A DNA stretch of 64,000 bases from Serripes groenlandicus (lineage: Eukaryota > Mollusca > Bivalvia > Cardiida > Cardiidae), in NCBI GenBank assembly GCA_031761405.1, contig JASEVX010000012.1, positions 23,981,165 through 24,045,164 of the forward strand, read 5' to 3'. Under the pieces are notes generated by a model. It was given only the letters and a program-made list of their open reading frames with translations, ran no database searches and had not been told where the DNA came from. How positions within the stretch are numbered: position 1 is the first letter of the stretch; every line of letters begins with the position of its first letter. A program made the position numbers and the translations under genes. Positions 1-12,800 of the stretch are shown here, one piece after another.

Positions 1-384
1 ATGATTATACTTTATTATAAAGAGTTAATAATTTGGCTTTTATTTATTTGGTCTTTCTATATTTCTGCCTAGAAAGTTTCAAAGTTGTCAGCTGCATATT
101 CGTTGTATTGTGGGAAAGGCATTAGTGCCTTCACTGTCTGGGAAGTGGAATATTGCTTCCTAAATTGATATGCCATAAAATTAATATACCATCTAGCCTG
201 ATAAAAATATGCAGCACAGAACTTTTGAAAATATTGATTCAAAACAAGCAATTTCACCTTTTTTGACACAATGTTTTCAACTATTTGCAGTATTCAAACT
301 GTCACTTATAGAGATTTTGCATATTTTAGCCTAGATGATTTCTTATTCATCTGCTGTAGATTAGTGGTAGGTGGAAAAGGTTAG

Positions 385-605
385 TTAACCCTTTCCCTTA
401 TATTTCAATGACGACTTTGAACTTATTTTGTCAAACAATAGATAACCTCTATAATTGAATGGATAACCTATGACTAAAAGTGGAAAACATCGTGGCAAAA
501 GAAGAAATTGCTCGTTTTGAGCAATTTCTTCTTTTGTCACTATGTTTTCAAAAAGCCAACTGCTGCAGAGGCATCAGAAAGCGGCTATATGAGGGAAAGG
601 GTTAA
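385..605. mobile_element. TTAA foldback MITE (piggyBac-like ends)
   Basis: Starts TTAACCCTTTCCCT and ends GAGGGAAAGGGTTAA. The centre is a hairpin AGAAATTGCTCG...GAGCAATTTCTT flanked by CTGCTGCAG boxes. It abuts the donor of exon 30. Confidence 0.85.
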
Positions 606-634
606 TCACTGCAATGTTGAGAAGTCCAACATAC

Positions 635-820
635 CTGTTCAAATGCTTGCAGAAGTTGATCTCTGTCTTTATTCCTCCTAAACTCTTCCTCCGCCTTCGC
701 TCTCCGTAAAGCTGCAGCCATCTCTCTTGCGAGCTGATCTTCCAGATGTATGGCTTCTTTCAGATGTCTCTGACGCAGGACGGTGTAGATCAGGTTCTCA
801 GCTTTCTCCCCGCCAATATT
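635..820 (-). CDS. Exon 30 (last visible): coiled coil
   Basis: Residues 2595-2656, phase 0 to 0. The acceptor is CAATGTTTCAG and the donor GTATGTTG. Reads NIGGEKAENLIYTVLRQRHL and LARRAK-like charged helix (AEEEFRRNKDRDQLLQAFEQ). It ends with a donor, so the gene continues beyond position 1; no stop codon is seen. A MITE (385-605) ends about 28 bp past the donor. Confidence 0.9.
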
Positions 821-3800
821 CTGAAACATTGGACAGTAAGTGCAAGAGTCAGAGAGAAAAAAAAAAAAAAGTGATTTGGTATTTTTTCCTTCCCCACAAC
901 TAAGCTCTCTTATTACCCAAACAAGCCCTATGTTGTGGGTACTTAAAGCATGCCACCTACATAAGATGATTCTATCGATTGTACCCACTACAAAAGAATT
1001 GCAGGTTTAATAAAGATCAAACAGATGGAGCAAATTATGCAAAGACTGTGCCCCAAATATAGAGCCAGGCCAGCCAATTTGTCTGCACTATCTGACCCGA
1101 CTGTAAATTGGCTGCTCAACTGAACCTGTATATATCTTGATTTTCGTAGAATTGGCTATGACCATTAGCTGTCCTTCACTTTGTAAATAATAAAACATGT
1201 GTAGGTATTCCTACCTGGTATACTCCATTGCATATTACGAAGATATATTACATAAACAGCTGTTATAAGTCACCCGGATACAAAACACAATTGCAATTTA
1301 TTGATTGATTGGGGTTTAACGCCGTTTTTAGCAATTTCTCAGTTATATCACGGCGGCCAGTTCACCCACTCATGCATTTCCTGGTTTTCTCACACCAGTA
1401 CTCCACACAACAATCTTCCCAAGCAACTGGCTGCTTTTCCACATAGACTTAGCCCATTGGTGGAAGAGGAATGACGCATGTCGCATTGACTTTTGTCAAT
1501 CCTCGGAAAGAAAGTTGGCCGAGCCGGGATTCAAACTCACAACCCCTGGATTGACAGCCCGCGTCGCTACCGACTGAGCTACCGGGGCTCGGCCAATTGC
1601 AATTTATAAATCATTGAACATTTTATACAACAGTTCTCCACCCCAATGATTTTACCCGCTAATAAAAACCTCAAGCAGAAGCACTCATTTGTACCAAAAG
1701 TAAAGGTAAATAAACTCAAAAAGACTGATTGATTGGTTGTTTTGTGTTATGCCGGCCACGTGCCGCTTTCAACAATTTTTCAGTTATATCATGGAGTTTC
1801 CTGGGTAAGTTACCAGTACTACTGGTCCATTAATCTTGACGCCATCCAGTCAGTCATAATGCTATCCCCACAACCCTGAGTGATAGGAAGGCAACCATTA
1901 CTACTGTTTTTTAAGCATCTGGTATGACCCCGCCAGGGATTGAACCCCCCGACCTCCCTATTTTGAAGGGGACGCTCTACCACTACAACAATGAGGCGGT
2001 CATTGAACTTAGAATATCATTGATTAAATACAGGTGAAATACCTACCTTGACATTCTTTTTGAGTTCCTCATTTTCCACTTTACGCGCGATTGTATCGTT
2101 CAGTTTATCTCTTTCCTGTTGCTGTCGTGACATTTCCTCTTCCATCTCGAGCCTGTGTTTCTCTTCTAACTCTGCATCACGCTTCTTACGACGCTCCAGT
2201 ATCTAAATCAAGTGAGAATATTTATTTTAAATTAAAACCTCTTACTGGATCTTGAAGCCTTTGGATGACTCTGTTGCAAAGGAATTTTAAATCATTGTAT
2301 GGAAGTGAAGATTTGTTCAGAACAAGCAATTTTTCAATGGTTTCTTATCTATTTAAAAACTATACAAACTAAACTTAAAGTTTTCAATTTAAATGAGTCT
2401 AATATAAGCATAACAGGCAATTATAGGGTCATAGTCCCTGTAATCCTATCCCACATACAACAAATCTGCAGAAGACAGGAATTTTTTGAAAACCTCTATA
2501 AACGGTAGTGTAATCATTGAAAAGCGTTGAAAACATTGTGGCAAAAGGAGAATTGTTTTCATAATGAGAAATTTTCATTTTGCCATATTGTTTCAAAAGT
2601 TAAACAGTTCAAGTCAATAAACTGGAGGAAGTACTTTTTAAAACACATACCCTATCTTTGATAGTTCTTCTCTGTCTGTCCTTCTCTTTCTCCATATTTG
2701 ACGACAAATCAGCCATTTCCTTCTTGAATTCTGCGAGCAGACGCTTGTATTCATCCTCTGGGAGGTTTTGTTTGTTAAGAAGCATATCCCTGTCAAACTT
2801 GTTCTTGTGCTCTCCCTGTGCCTAAAAAACAATACTTAAGTTGTATTATAAATCCTATGAAGCACTTTCATTAATTAACCCTTTCCCACATATAGAAACT
2901 TTCTGACGCCTCTGCAGCAGACCACTTTTGAAATCAGTGGAAAAAGGAGAAATTGCTCATAATGAGTAACTTCTCCATTTGCCACAATGATTTCAACTCT
3001 ATTCAATAATCATACTATCCTTTATACAAATTCTCTTTATTTAGGACTTGGATTATTTCAAAGTCGTCTGCTGCAGATTTATTGTATGTGGGAAAGGGTT
3101 AATTTTTTTTAACTTTTCCAACTTACATTAAATCTGAATCAGATGCCTAAGAATACATCTAGGACAAAAAACAGAAACTCTCTATAGATGAATGTTTGAT
3201 TATTAAATAAAGTAGAAAACAAAGTGTCAAAAGGATATTTTGCTCATAATGAGATTTTTTTCCCTTTTGCCAATGTTGTCAAAAGTAATTTACTTCAGAT
3301 GCATTATGGGAGAGGATTAAGGAATTGAGTATGGAAGAATGTAAGAAAAGTATTTTATCTCTTCATGAAGTGACGGATCACCTATTTAACCCACCACATG
3401 TAAGTACAAATACAGTCTAACCTGTGTTTAAAGACCACCCATGGGAAGAGAACAATCTGGTCGTTTCAAAGGTTGTCTTTAATTTCTAGGGTCATTTATT
3501 TATTCAGAAAAAGTGTAGTAGGGAAATTTAAAGGACCCAATTGAAACACGGTAAATAGACGACGTCCTAATTCAAGATAAATTTCATATGGATCTTCGCA
3601 TGGATAATAAGTTAAAGGCCACTTTTCCAGCTCATCCAATCTGTAATCATTGATATAGACATTGAATTGCTAAACAAAGGTGGTCTTAAGCACAGGTTTG
3701 ACTGTATAAATGATATGAAGAATGCAGATGAGTTTAAGTAAAAGTGAGTATAATTGAAAGAATGTTCATGTATTGTTAGAATGGAAATGATTTGAACATG

Positions 3801-6800
3801 TTGAGTAAAACACAAATTAACAGAATTGATATGAGAAGAATATACTTGGTATAAATAATCTCTTTATAAGTGCAAATATACCTCGTCAGTGCATTGGCTT
3901 TATACCATCCTTGGTACCCAGGCTATTCATAAAATATATCATATATTTCATGAATAGCCTGTGTGCCTAGGATGGTTTTATACTAGAGAAGCGAGACTTA
4001 CAGCAGATATTAAGCAATAAAGCCACAGCTAGTGAGCTTAATTACATGTGGTAGGGAAGTAAAAGCTCTGATGAGAATGTGCATATGCACAGACTTAGAA
4101 GAGTCTTCGCTATTCGCAGATTGATTGATTGAGGTTTAGCCCTTTCCCACATACAACAAATCTGAAGCAGATGACTTTGAAAATATCCAGGCGAAACTAT
4201 AGATTTCTTTTTAAAAGAATAACTATTGGGTAGAGTTGAAAACATTGCGGCAAAAGGAGAAATTGCTCGCCATGATCAATTTCTTCCTTTGCCTCAATGT
4301 TTTCAAAACTCGTCTGCTGCAGAGGCATTAGAAAACGTCTGTATGTGGGAAATGGTTAATGCCATTTTCAACAATTGTTCAGTCCTCCTATCATGGCAGT
4401 CAGTTCATCTATCCATTTTGTTTCCTGGAGTTTTACACCAGTACTCCACACTAGACTTTCCAAGCAACTTGCTGCATCTCCACATAGACTGTTAGCCCTT
4501 AAGGTGAAAGACGAACGACGCTTGTCAAATTGACTTTTGTCTAACGTTGGAAAGAATGTTGGTAATAAGCAAGGATTTGATCTCACAACCTCTGGATTGA
4601 CAGACTGCATCACTTTGGACTGAGTTAATTACAGGAGTATGGCACCAAACGCAGATTGTATCTGCATTCCAAACCTTGCATGCATCATTACAATATTGTG
4701 AAATTCATATGCACGTAAGGTGACGCACAAGTAACTTAAGCAGCCACATTTAGCGATAACGGGTCATAATGACTTTCTTTAAAGGTACATTGGCGTAAAA
4801 CTACTTGGGCTGCAGTTTAAATTTTTTGTCAAAAGTTGTATTGAGGCCTAAATTACATTGTAGACAAACAGTACAGATTCACCTGAATCTTCATTGTATG
4901 CAGATGCATTAAGATTTACTAAATCACCAGATGTGGCTCAAATTTATTTCAGTGATTGAAAGTACAACATTGCTGAATGGTATACATGTAAGTGGTGAAA
5001 TAAGCAACATGAAAATCTAAGCAATTTTTTTCAATTGATAAAAAATAATTTATATTTCTACTCGCATAAATAAGAATGAAGCAGACATGAAAATGTAAAT
5101 GTACCATGATCAAAATTGATTATTACACAATTTATAAATTGGCAATTGGCAAATATTTCCAAGTGCTAAATATAATTATATGTATTTTAAAAAAATCGCT
5201 AACTTTTTGATGTGTAGAAATCCTTTTATGTCAATAATATTTTCAGTAATAAATATCTCAATAATGATCACAAAAGATAATACAAAAAAAACACGTCCAT
5301 ATCTATCAGATCTTAACTCATTTTGAATAATTATCTCTTTATAAATTGTGACATTTTTGCTAACTATACGGATCTTAATAAAAATGTGAAGATGATATCA
5401 GTTACAAGATATATCTTAATCTTTTAATTTCATGCACAACAATAAACTAGCATTAAATTATAAATTTCATTCACAATATGCAATATTCTTTTTGACGCTT
5501 TCCCAAATATGACAAATATGAAACAGACAACTTTAAACCACCTTTATAAATGAAAGTATTTAATTTATAAAGTGTTTTCTAAAGGTTGTCTGCTGAAGAT
5601 GTGTCAAATAAGGCTGCATGTGGGAAAGGGCTAAGACAACAACATAACCATACAGTTACGGACTTACAGCATCATTAATCTGTCAAAAGTAGTAAAATAT
5701 TTTAACAGCATTTTATTTACACTTGGGTCCTTTTTGCCTTTGAAACAATATTCATTATGTCACACTTAACATAATGACATTTATTTTTACAAGAATTTGC
5801 TCAGTTTGTTTACAGGTAACCAATCATTTGGTTCACCTTTAATCTGGCAAGGGCTGGTACCCCTCTCAGTTGTAATTCTTGGAAAACAATAGAAATGGGA
5901 ACCAAATGACAAATACTACTTCCTTTTCCTGTAATCTCTCTCAAGACACACCTGTTAATTTTAATCCCGCCCACCACGCCCGGAAATGAGGTATTGCACA
6001 GTTTCAATTCGTAATCAAAAAGGCTACAGGTTGTTAAAAATACTCCAAATTTAAGTTTGAATTAATTTGCATTATAGCTATGAATTAAGTAGTTGTTTAA
6101 CAATGGTATTGTTTCTGACATCAGTTTTTGCAATTTTAATCAGGAAAGATTGCTGCTCTTTTTGTTTTATATATGTTTCAGAAGTTCAAGATACACATTC
6201 TCAATCAACATAAACAGTTTGATGGTCACAGGGTTGCTATGGAAATGATTTACCACCACTACAATGCTGTGAACATCCGACCAGTGCTCGTCTTAGCTCA
6301 TTGCCTATTGTTGGGCTGACATTGGACTTACAATCTAATTACCACTTCGCCAGAAAGATGTGCCAACCAGCGCCTTAAGGAGAGCTGTTACTTGTGCAAG
6401 TACAGGATGTGTTAAACGATCAACAGCTTCAAAACCAGTGTAGTTAATGTATAGTTTTGATAAGGCGATTAATTATATGGTGAATAAGAAACTGTTTTAC
6501 ATGGGAACAAAAAGTTTGTGTTATAATCCCTATCCCAGGAGGATCTTTGTAAATTATTTTAGTTCATTTTTTTTTTTTTTTTTTTTTTTTTTTAGTCGCG
6601 AGTTTTCAAGTGTATAAGCGAAAAAGTTCTTCCAGGTGAGGGTTGGTCAAGCATGAGGAAAGTAAGGATAAACCTTACATTGCATTCGTACTTTCGGGTT
6701 AATGGTTGTGGCCAACCGTCACATGTTGTTGTTGCTACGGTTTCAGACCCTCAGTGAACGGCAAACCACAATCATTGGGCTAAATTATTTATATAATATT

Positions 6801-9800
6801 GGTTGCGGTATCTAGCTGGTTTTGCTCTAGTGTTTTGGTAATTCCTAGCTTTGCATTTTGCAGTTACAACAGTGATAGCGTGACTTTGCATGTTGGTAGC
6901 CATGATTGCGTGGCATTACTTTGCATGTTTGCAGCCATGATCGCGTGGCATAACTTTGCATGTTTGCAGCCATGATCGCGTGGCGTTTCTTTGCGAGCAG
7001 AAATGGTTGCGTTTTTGCTTGGGTACTTTGCGCTGAATGCATAAGATTAAACATGCTTGACCTTCTCTTGCCTGGATGAATTTAAACAGACATGCTTGAT
7101 GCCTTAAGCAATCCCTGCTGATCTGTTTTCTCGCGGCCATATTATATCCACTATTGATATACGTTATTATGTTGAAAAATAGCAACCCTTATTTTAAGGG
7201 GAATAAATGGTTTTTAATACAATGTTGTGTCATTATAAATTTGATGTTATAAAATAATAACAATATTGTTTCAACCTTTTACTTGATTTCACAATTCTAG
7301 TCATTTGTTTTAATACATAAATGGGGGAAAAAAAAAAATCAATATCATGAAAATGAAAATGATTTTGATACAGGCCTGAAACATTTTAAGAAAAGGAGAG
7401 ATTTCTCATTTTGAGCATATTCCACTTTTTTAATGCTTATTCTTCTACAAAAGCTGTCTACTGGTATCTCTTATATATGTGTATGTTTATCAGAAATAGT
7501 TAAACAAATGGTATTCACTGATAAAGGAGAGTAAAACATGATTTAGATGAAGAATTCATGATTTCTTGATGGGAATCCCTTTCAAAATGAAATTTTGTAT
7601 TAACATTTAAAAAAAAAAGTGTTTGAAGGAACATATTACTGAAGATGCCTGTCAATGATCAATACATTTTTACCAAGAGCAAGTTGAAGCATGATGGACA
7701 GTCAATGGAGAGGTGACCCTGCCAAGTCAAACTACACAAAGAGACGCATGAAATGGTTTTCAAACAAGTTTAAAGAAATGAACAACTGTATGGTAGCTAA
7801 TTAACCCTTCATATATTCAATAAATCTACAGCAGACAATTCAAAAAACATCTCTGTTAATGAAATTATTACTTCAATAGACTGTTGCAAAAGGGGGAATT
7901 GCTCGATTTACGACAACGTTTTCAAAAAACATCTGCTGCAAATGCATCTGCAGGTGGGAAAGGTTTAATCCTTTCTCACATAAAAATGCATTGTGGCGAA
8001 AAATGTTTTCAAAGACGTCTCCTGCAGATTTATTGTACATGTATGTGGGTTAAAGTCAAGATACATACCAGTCGTTTCTGTTCCTGAATCTGCATCTCTA
8101 GTGCCAGTTCCTCCGTCGCCATTTCAACATCAAACTGTTGATTCGTTTCACGCTGTGTTTCGTGCTGCTTCTCCTCGAGAGATTCAGAAGCTTTGACTTG
8201 AACATTGATAAGTTGATCTTGTTCCGTTGTCAGGTGTTCGCCATTAACCTTCTCGTTGATGTCCATGATCACGTCGGCTGAATCCTGGTCTCCTTGAGCT
8301 ACCTGTGTAATATCAGTTTAAATTAATTAATATATATAATAATTGCTCCATACAGAATGATAGCTGCTAAATGTCAGACTCTAATTGCAAATTGCTTTCA
8401 TATTGCCTGTTGAATAATTCAAAAATCATCTTGCCAGGTAAAACACTTGAGATAGTGATATATAGCATGTTTCTTAATATGTTTTCAAAGCAGATGGACA
8501 TTGAAATGATATATGATATATAATTATATGAGGAAAATGATTAAATGGTCTATTTCTTCATAAAAACTTTGTATAGTATAGTAGATCTTCCAAAGGTAGG
8601 AAAGTCAGTAAAACACTTTATATCATTAATACTCTTTAATAATCAATTTTCGACCACTTGGTCTTTATCAAGATTTTAAAAAATACAACAGAAGTGCAGT
8701 CAATTCTTGTGTTGAAGAGATCAAATTGTACATTGAAAGCATCTAGTTAAAAATGTAAAAAATATGTCTTAAGAAAAACGTAATTATTTCTTCATAGTTT
8801 ATAAATAATAAAATCTAAAATCAATTTTAAGCATATATATTTACATGCTGTTTGGTAATTCTATCCAGTTCCCTAGAAACTGCTTTTTCCTTGTCCAGTT
8901 CCTCACGCATACGCTTCCTGGCAGCAAGCTTGCTGACGATCTTGTCACGCTGTTCCTGTTTCACATTCTCTTGTCGACTCATTAGTTTATCCATCTCTGA
9001 CTGGAATTGGGCGAGGATCTTGTCTCTCTCTCCCTCATTCATGTTCTTCATCATTTCACGAAGGGCAGCCTCTTGTTCCATCCTATGCTGTTCCTATAAA
9101 ACATGATGTATGACAAACTGATTCCGAGGTCCAGATAAGGAGGGGTATACAGACCTTTCCCCCATAATATCTCTCTTATTATCAAACCAAACCCTATGAT
9201 GTGGGTATTCATTAAAATCGTCTCATTGAGATGATTCTTTTGAGTAACCACAACATAAAATTAGAGGGTCAAGTAAGGATTTTAGATAATTTTCATACCT
9301 TCAAGGAATGTTTACCAATCTCAGGCTATTTCCATTTTAGATTCTGTTGTTTTGTTACAACATGTGAAAGACTTGTATAAGCACAACACAGCTAAATACA
9401 TAATACTTATGTACTCCAATTAATTAGCGATGTCTTTATTTTAGCTATATTTGGCAATTATAGGTAATTTCATCATATACTGGCTAACAGTATTAAGGCA
9501 TTACTATCAGTACTAGCAATTTGCCTCTGCCAATAAATATTGATTGATTTAGGTTAAATGATGTTTTCAACAGCATGTTAGTTATACCATGGAAGCGTAT
9601 TATGGATTAATACAACATTATAAACAACTGTTTAATAATGTGCTTTATATTTCAATTTTATTTATTTAGCTATATTGGCAATCTAAGGTAATTCCATCAA
9701 CTACGTAGCTCACTATACTAACCCTCTCCCACATACAACAATTCTGCTGCAGACCACATTGAAAACATCTAGACAAAAATATTGAAAATATATATTATTT

Positions 9801-12800
9801 AAGATATAACTATTGAATAGAGTAGAAAATATTGTGGCATAAGGAGAAATTGCTCATTATGAGCAATTATTTCTTTTGCCGCAATGTTTTCCAAAGTCAT
9901 CTGCTGCAAGGGATAAACTAAAATGGAGTGCTCCGTGGAGCATGTGTGTCACCTGCACCTGCTGAAAAAGTGTGACAGACAGACAGTCAAATGGACAGAC
10001 AGACAGACGGACGGACAGACAAATGCCAGACAAACAAAAAAGTAATCCCTAAGTGCCTACCATGCTACGCAGGTCAACACAAAAATGCATCTGTATGAGG
10101 GAAAAGGTTAAAACATCACCATTAGTACTAACAATCCGTCTCTGCCAATATTATATTGATTAATTTTGATTGAATGTGTTTTTTCAGCGCCATTTCAGTT
10201 ATCTCTTTCCCACATACAACAAATCTGCAGCAGACGATTGTGAAAACATGGTGACAAAAACCTGAAAAATCTCCATAAAAGATAGCTTAATTGTTAACAG
10301 ACTAATAAGCCCATTGATGAAGGAAGATTAATGCTAATCACAATTCGGTTTGTCAATCATTGGAAAGAATAAAATAGAAATATAACTGAAGGGGATGAAT
10401 ACCCCCAGCTGGTGCCTGACAATATACATAATTATGTATGAGAAATTCAAGGGGCCATAACTCATTTAAAAATAATTCCAGTGCAACACGCCGACAATAT
10501 GCACAATATGCACAACTAGGCTTGGTATTAATCATTCTTGTGAAGTTATATTGAATTCTGACCAAGGGTTGCTGAGAAATATTGTTCACAAGAAATGTCT
10601 ACAGACCAACGGACCTACCGACAGGCGTGACTCCTAAATAACCCCCATATACTATCCTAGCCCCCATATACAGTCGAACCTCGTTAATCCGAACACCTTT
10701 GTTCCCCACTAATATTTCCAGATAAACGAATTTTCCCGATTAACGAATCGGTCGGATCGGAGGTAATATTTACCTAAAAAACGTACATCGTATATATATA
10801 TACTAATTACAACGGTGTAAGCTTTACCACAGCGAAAGCGGACCAGAACCTCTTCAACCTATTCATTTGTACATTTTCATATTTTTTTGTCCGGTTCCGG
10901 AACGCGAATTTTCCGGATTAACGGAGAATAATAAAGCATGAGAAATCCGTTCCCTGACTTTTATGTCCGGACCGCGAACTTTCCGGATAAACGGCGTCCG
11001 GATTAACGAGGTTCGACTGTACAATGTATCTGGGGGTATAATGACAGAGCCAGGGTTCAAACTCAAGACCTCTCAATTGATAGCCCACAGAGCTATTGTG
11101 ATTTGATACTAATAATTACTAACCTTTTCCATTAACTTCCTTCCTTCCAGGAGAGCCAGCTCTTCCCTATCCCTGTCAGCATCAGACTGGATCTCTCTAG
11201 CTTCCATCAGACTTCCCTGTTCCTCCTCTGTAAGAGCCTGTTTCTCATCATCCGTCAACCTTGCTGGGCGTTTTCGGTCCTTTCTGTTGCGTAACTGTTC
11301 CTTGAGGTTGTCTATCTGAGTCTGCAAGGAGCTGTTTCTCTCTCTAGCCAGACGAACCATTTCGTTCTTTAAGGCTGGACTTATCTCCATGTCTTGGACC
11401 CTCTTTTCAAATTCAGGGTCGGTATCAGTTAGCTGAAATAAAATATGTAAAAATTTCAGTACAATTCAAAATTATTTTTCAATGTCATCTGCTGCAGATT
11501 TGGGAAAATGTTAACATATATGATATTCTCAGAAACATCAATGTCCCCCTAGGCAACAACAATTTTTTCTTAAAGTAGGTCAATGTGAAGGTCACAAGAT
11601 CAAAGATTTAAGCATCACTTGAAATGCCATGTCAAAAGAAAAAGACATGTCTATTATGAAAACATTATCACAAACAGATAAGTGTAATCAGTTGTCGTCA
11701 ATGCTTTTGAAAAGTAGGTCAAACGACAATGTCATAGTCACAACATGAATGCAATTTGATTGTAATTCTGCAGCAGATGCCATTATAAATGTCTCGTTAA
11801 AATTTCAAACATCTCTCTTACTGAAAAAGTAATGATTAATTATTGGTGATATTCTAATTATAGCAATAGAAATTGAAAACATTGTGACAAAAGGAGAAAT
11901 TGCTCATCATGAGCAATTTCTTCTTTTTTCAAAATGTTTTCAAAAGCTATCTGCTGCAGATGTATTCAAATACATCTGCAGGTGGAATAGGGTTAACATC
12001 TCACATGATCAATATTCATGCAACATAGATCACAATATACAACAACATTTTCACTTACCCTAACTCCCTCTCGTGCTCTTTCACCCTCAAACTGCATTTG
12101 AGCCAGAGTCTTCTCCTGGTTCTCTTGCAGTCTCATCAAGTCCTTCATCAATTCATCGTAACTTGGCAAGTTGACCTCGGGCACTGATTCGACCCCTACA
12201 CCGTGACTCTCGGCCTCGGCACACTGCCTCCTGTATAACTCCTTCTTACGATTTCTCCTGGCCTCCAACAGTTTGGAACGCAGAGTGTCCAGCTGTTGGT
12301 GCTTCTGTTTGTCAAAAGCATCGTTAACTTTCTGCAAGTTTTGTGCGTAATTCTGCATGATTCTGTCCCTCGCCTGTTCGTTATCACATTTTTCAAGTTT
12401 TTGCCTCAAATCCTCCCTAGCCTCACCCATCATGAATTTCTTTTTCCTTTCAAATTCTTCCATAATGTCTTGCATTTCGTTGATTTCATCGGATTTCAGA
12501 TCATTCTCAAGTTTGGCTGCTTCGTAGGCTTGCCTTTCAAACAACCTGCGAGTGAAATCCTTCCAGGAAGATTCGTCACCACCAACCTTGCTAGACTCCG
12601 CTTCAGATTTCTTCTTATCTTTCTTACCCTTATCTCTGGCGCCATCTGTTGGTGCAGATGTTACAAGAGTAGCGACGGCAACTTCTGGTTTAGGTTTTGA
12701 GGCTCCGGATTGTTTACTACCATTAGCCCCATCACCACCTATGTTGTAGTTATGTACATTATGTATATCTCTCCCACCAGCGACAGAGTTAATCATGTTC

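Larger units (their letters stand above)
821..2046. other. Intron 29: MITE relic and two SINEs
   Basis: Contains a palindromic relic at about 880-985 (GTTGTGGGTACTT...TACCCACTAC, related to 9120-9255 and 52020-52120) and two SINEs (1301-1594, 1724-1998). The remaining sequence (990-1285, 1610-1720) is AT-rich with nothing recognised. Confidence 0.5.
2822..8068. other. Intron 27 (5.2 kb)
   Basis: Holds a MITE (2875-3102), a Tc1/mariner-like element (3413-3704), a hairpin (3899-3980), a SINE split by a MITE (4118-4640), MITE relics near 5498-5632 and 7800-8053, a T tract (about 6569-6592) and a short tandem repeat (6880-6990). Stretches 4650-5490, 5640-6560 and 7000-7790 are AT-rich with nothing convincingly identified. 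Confidence 0.5.
9094..11123. other. Intron 25
   Basis: Palindromic relic at about 9120-9255 (GATGTGGGTATTCATT...GAGTAACCACAAC), a MITE (about 9716-10114) split by a short Helentron-like element (9940-10085), a second decayed MITE half at 10198-10300, a probable Helentron-like relic (10372-10667) and a pogo-like element (10671-11029). Confidence 0.5.

Noticed and set aside
1500..1594. Functional tRNA gene on the minus strand
   Set aside because: A and B boxes are present but the sequence is contiguous with a SINE body and tail and flanked by a retroposition duplication; the same applies to 39040-39128.
6560..6600. Poly(T) run as a poly(A) tail of a minus-strand retrotransposed gene
   Set aside because: No target duplication or coding similarity in the adjoining sequence was found; left as simple repeat.
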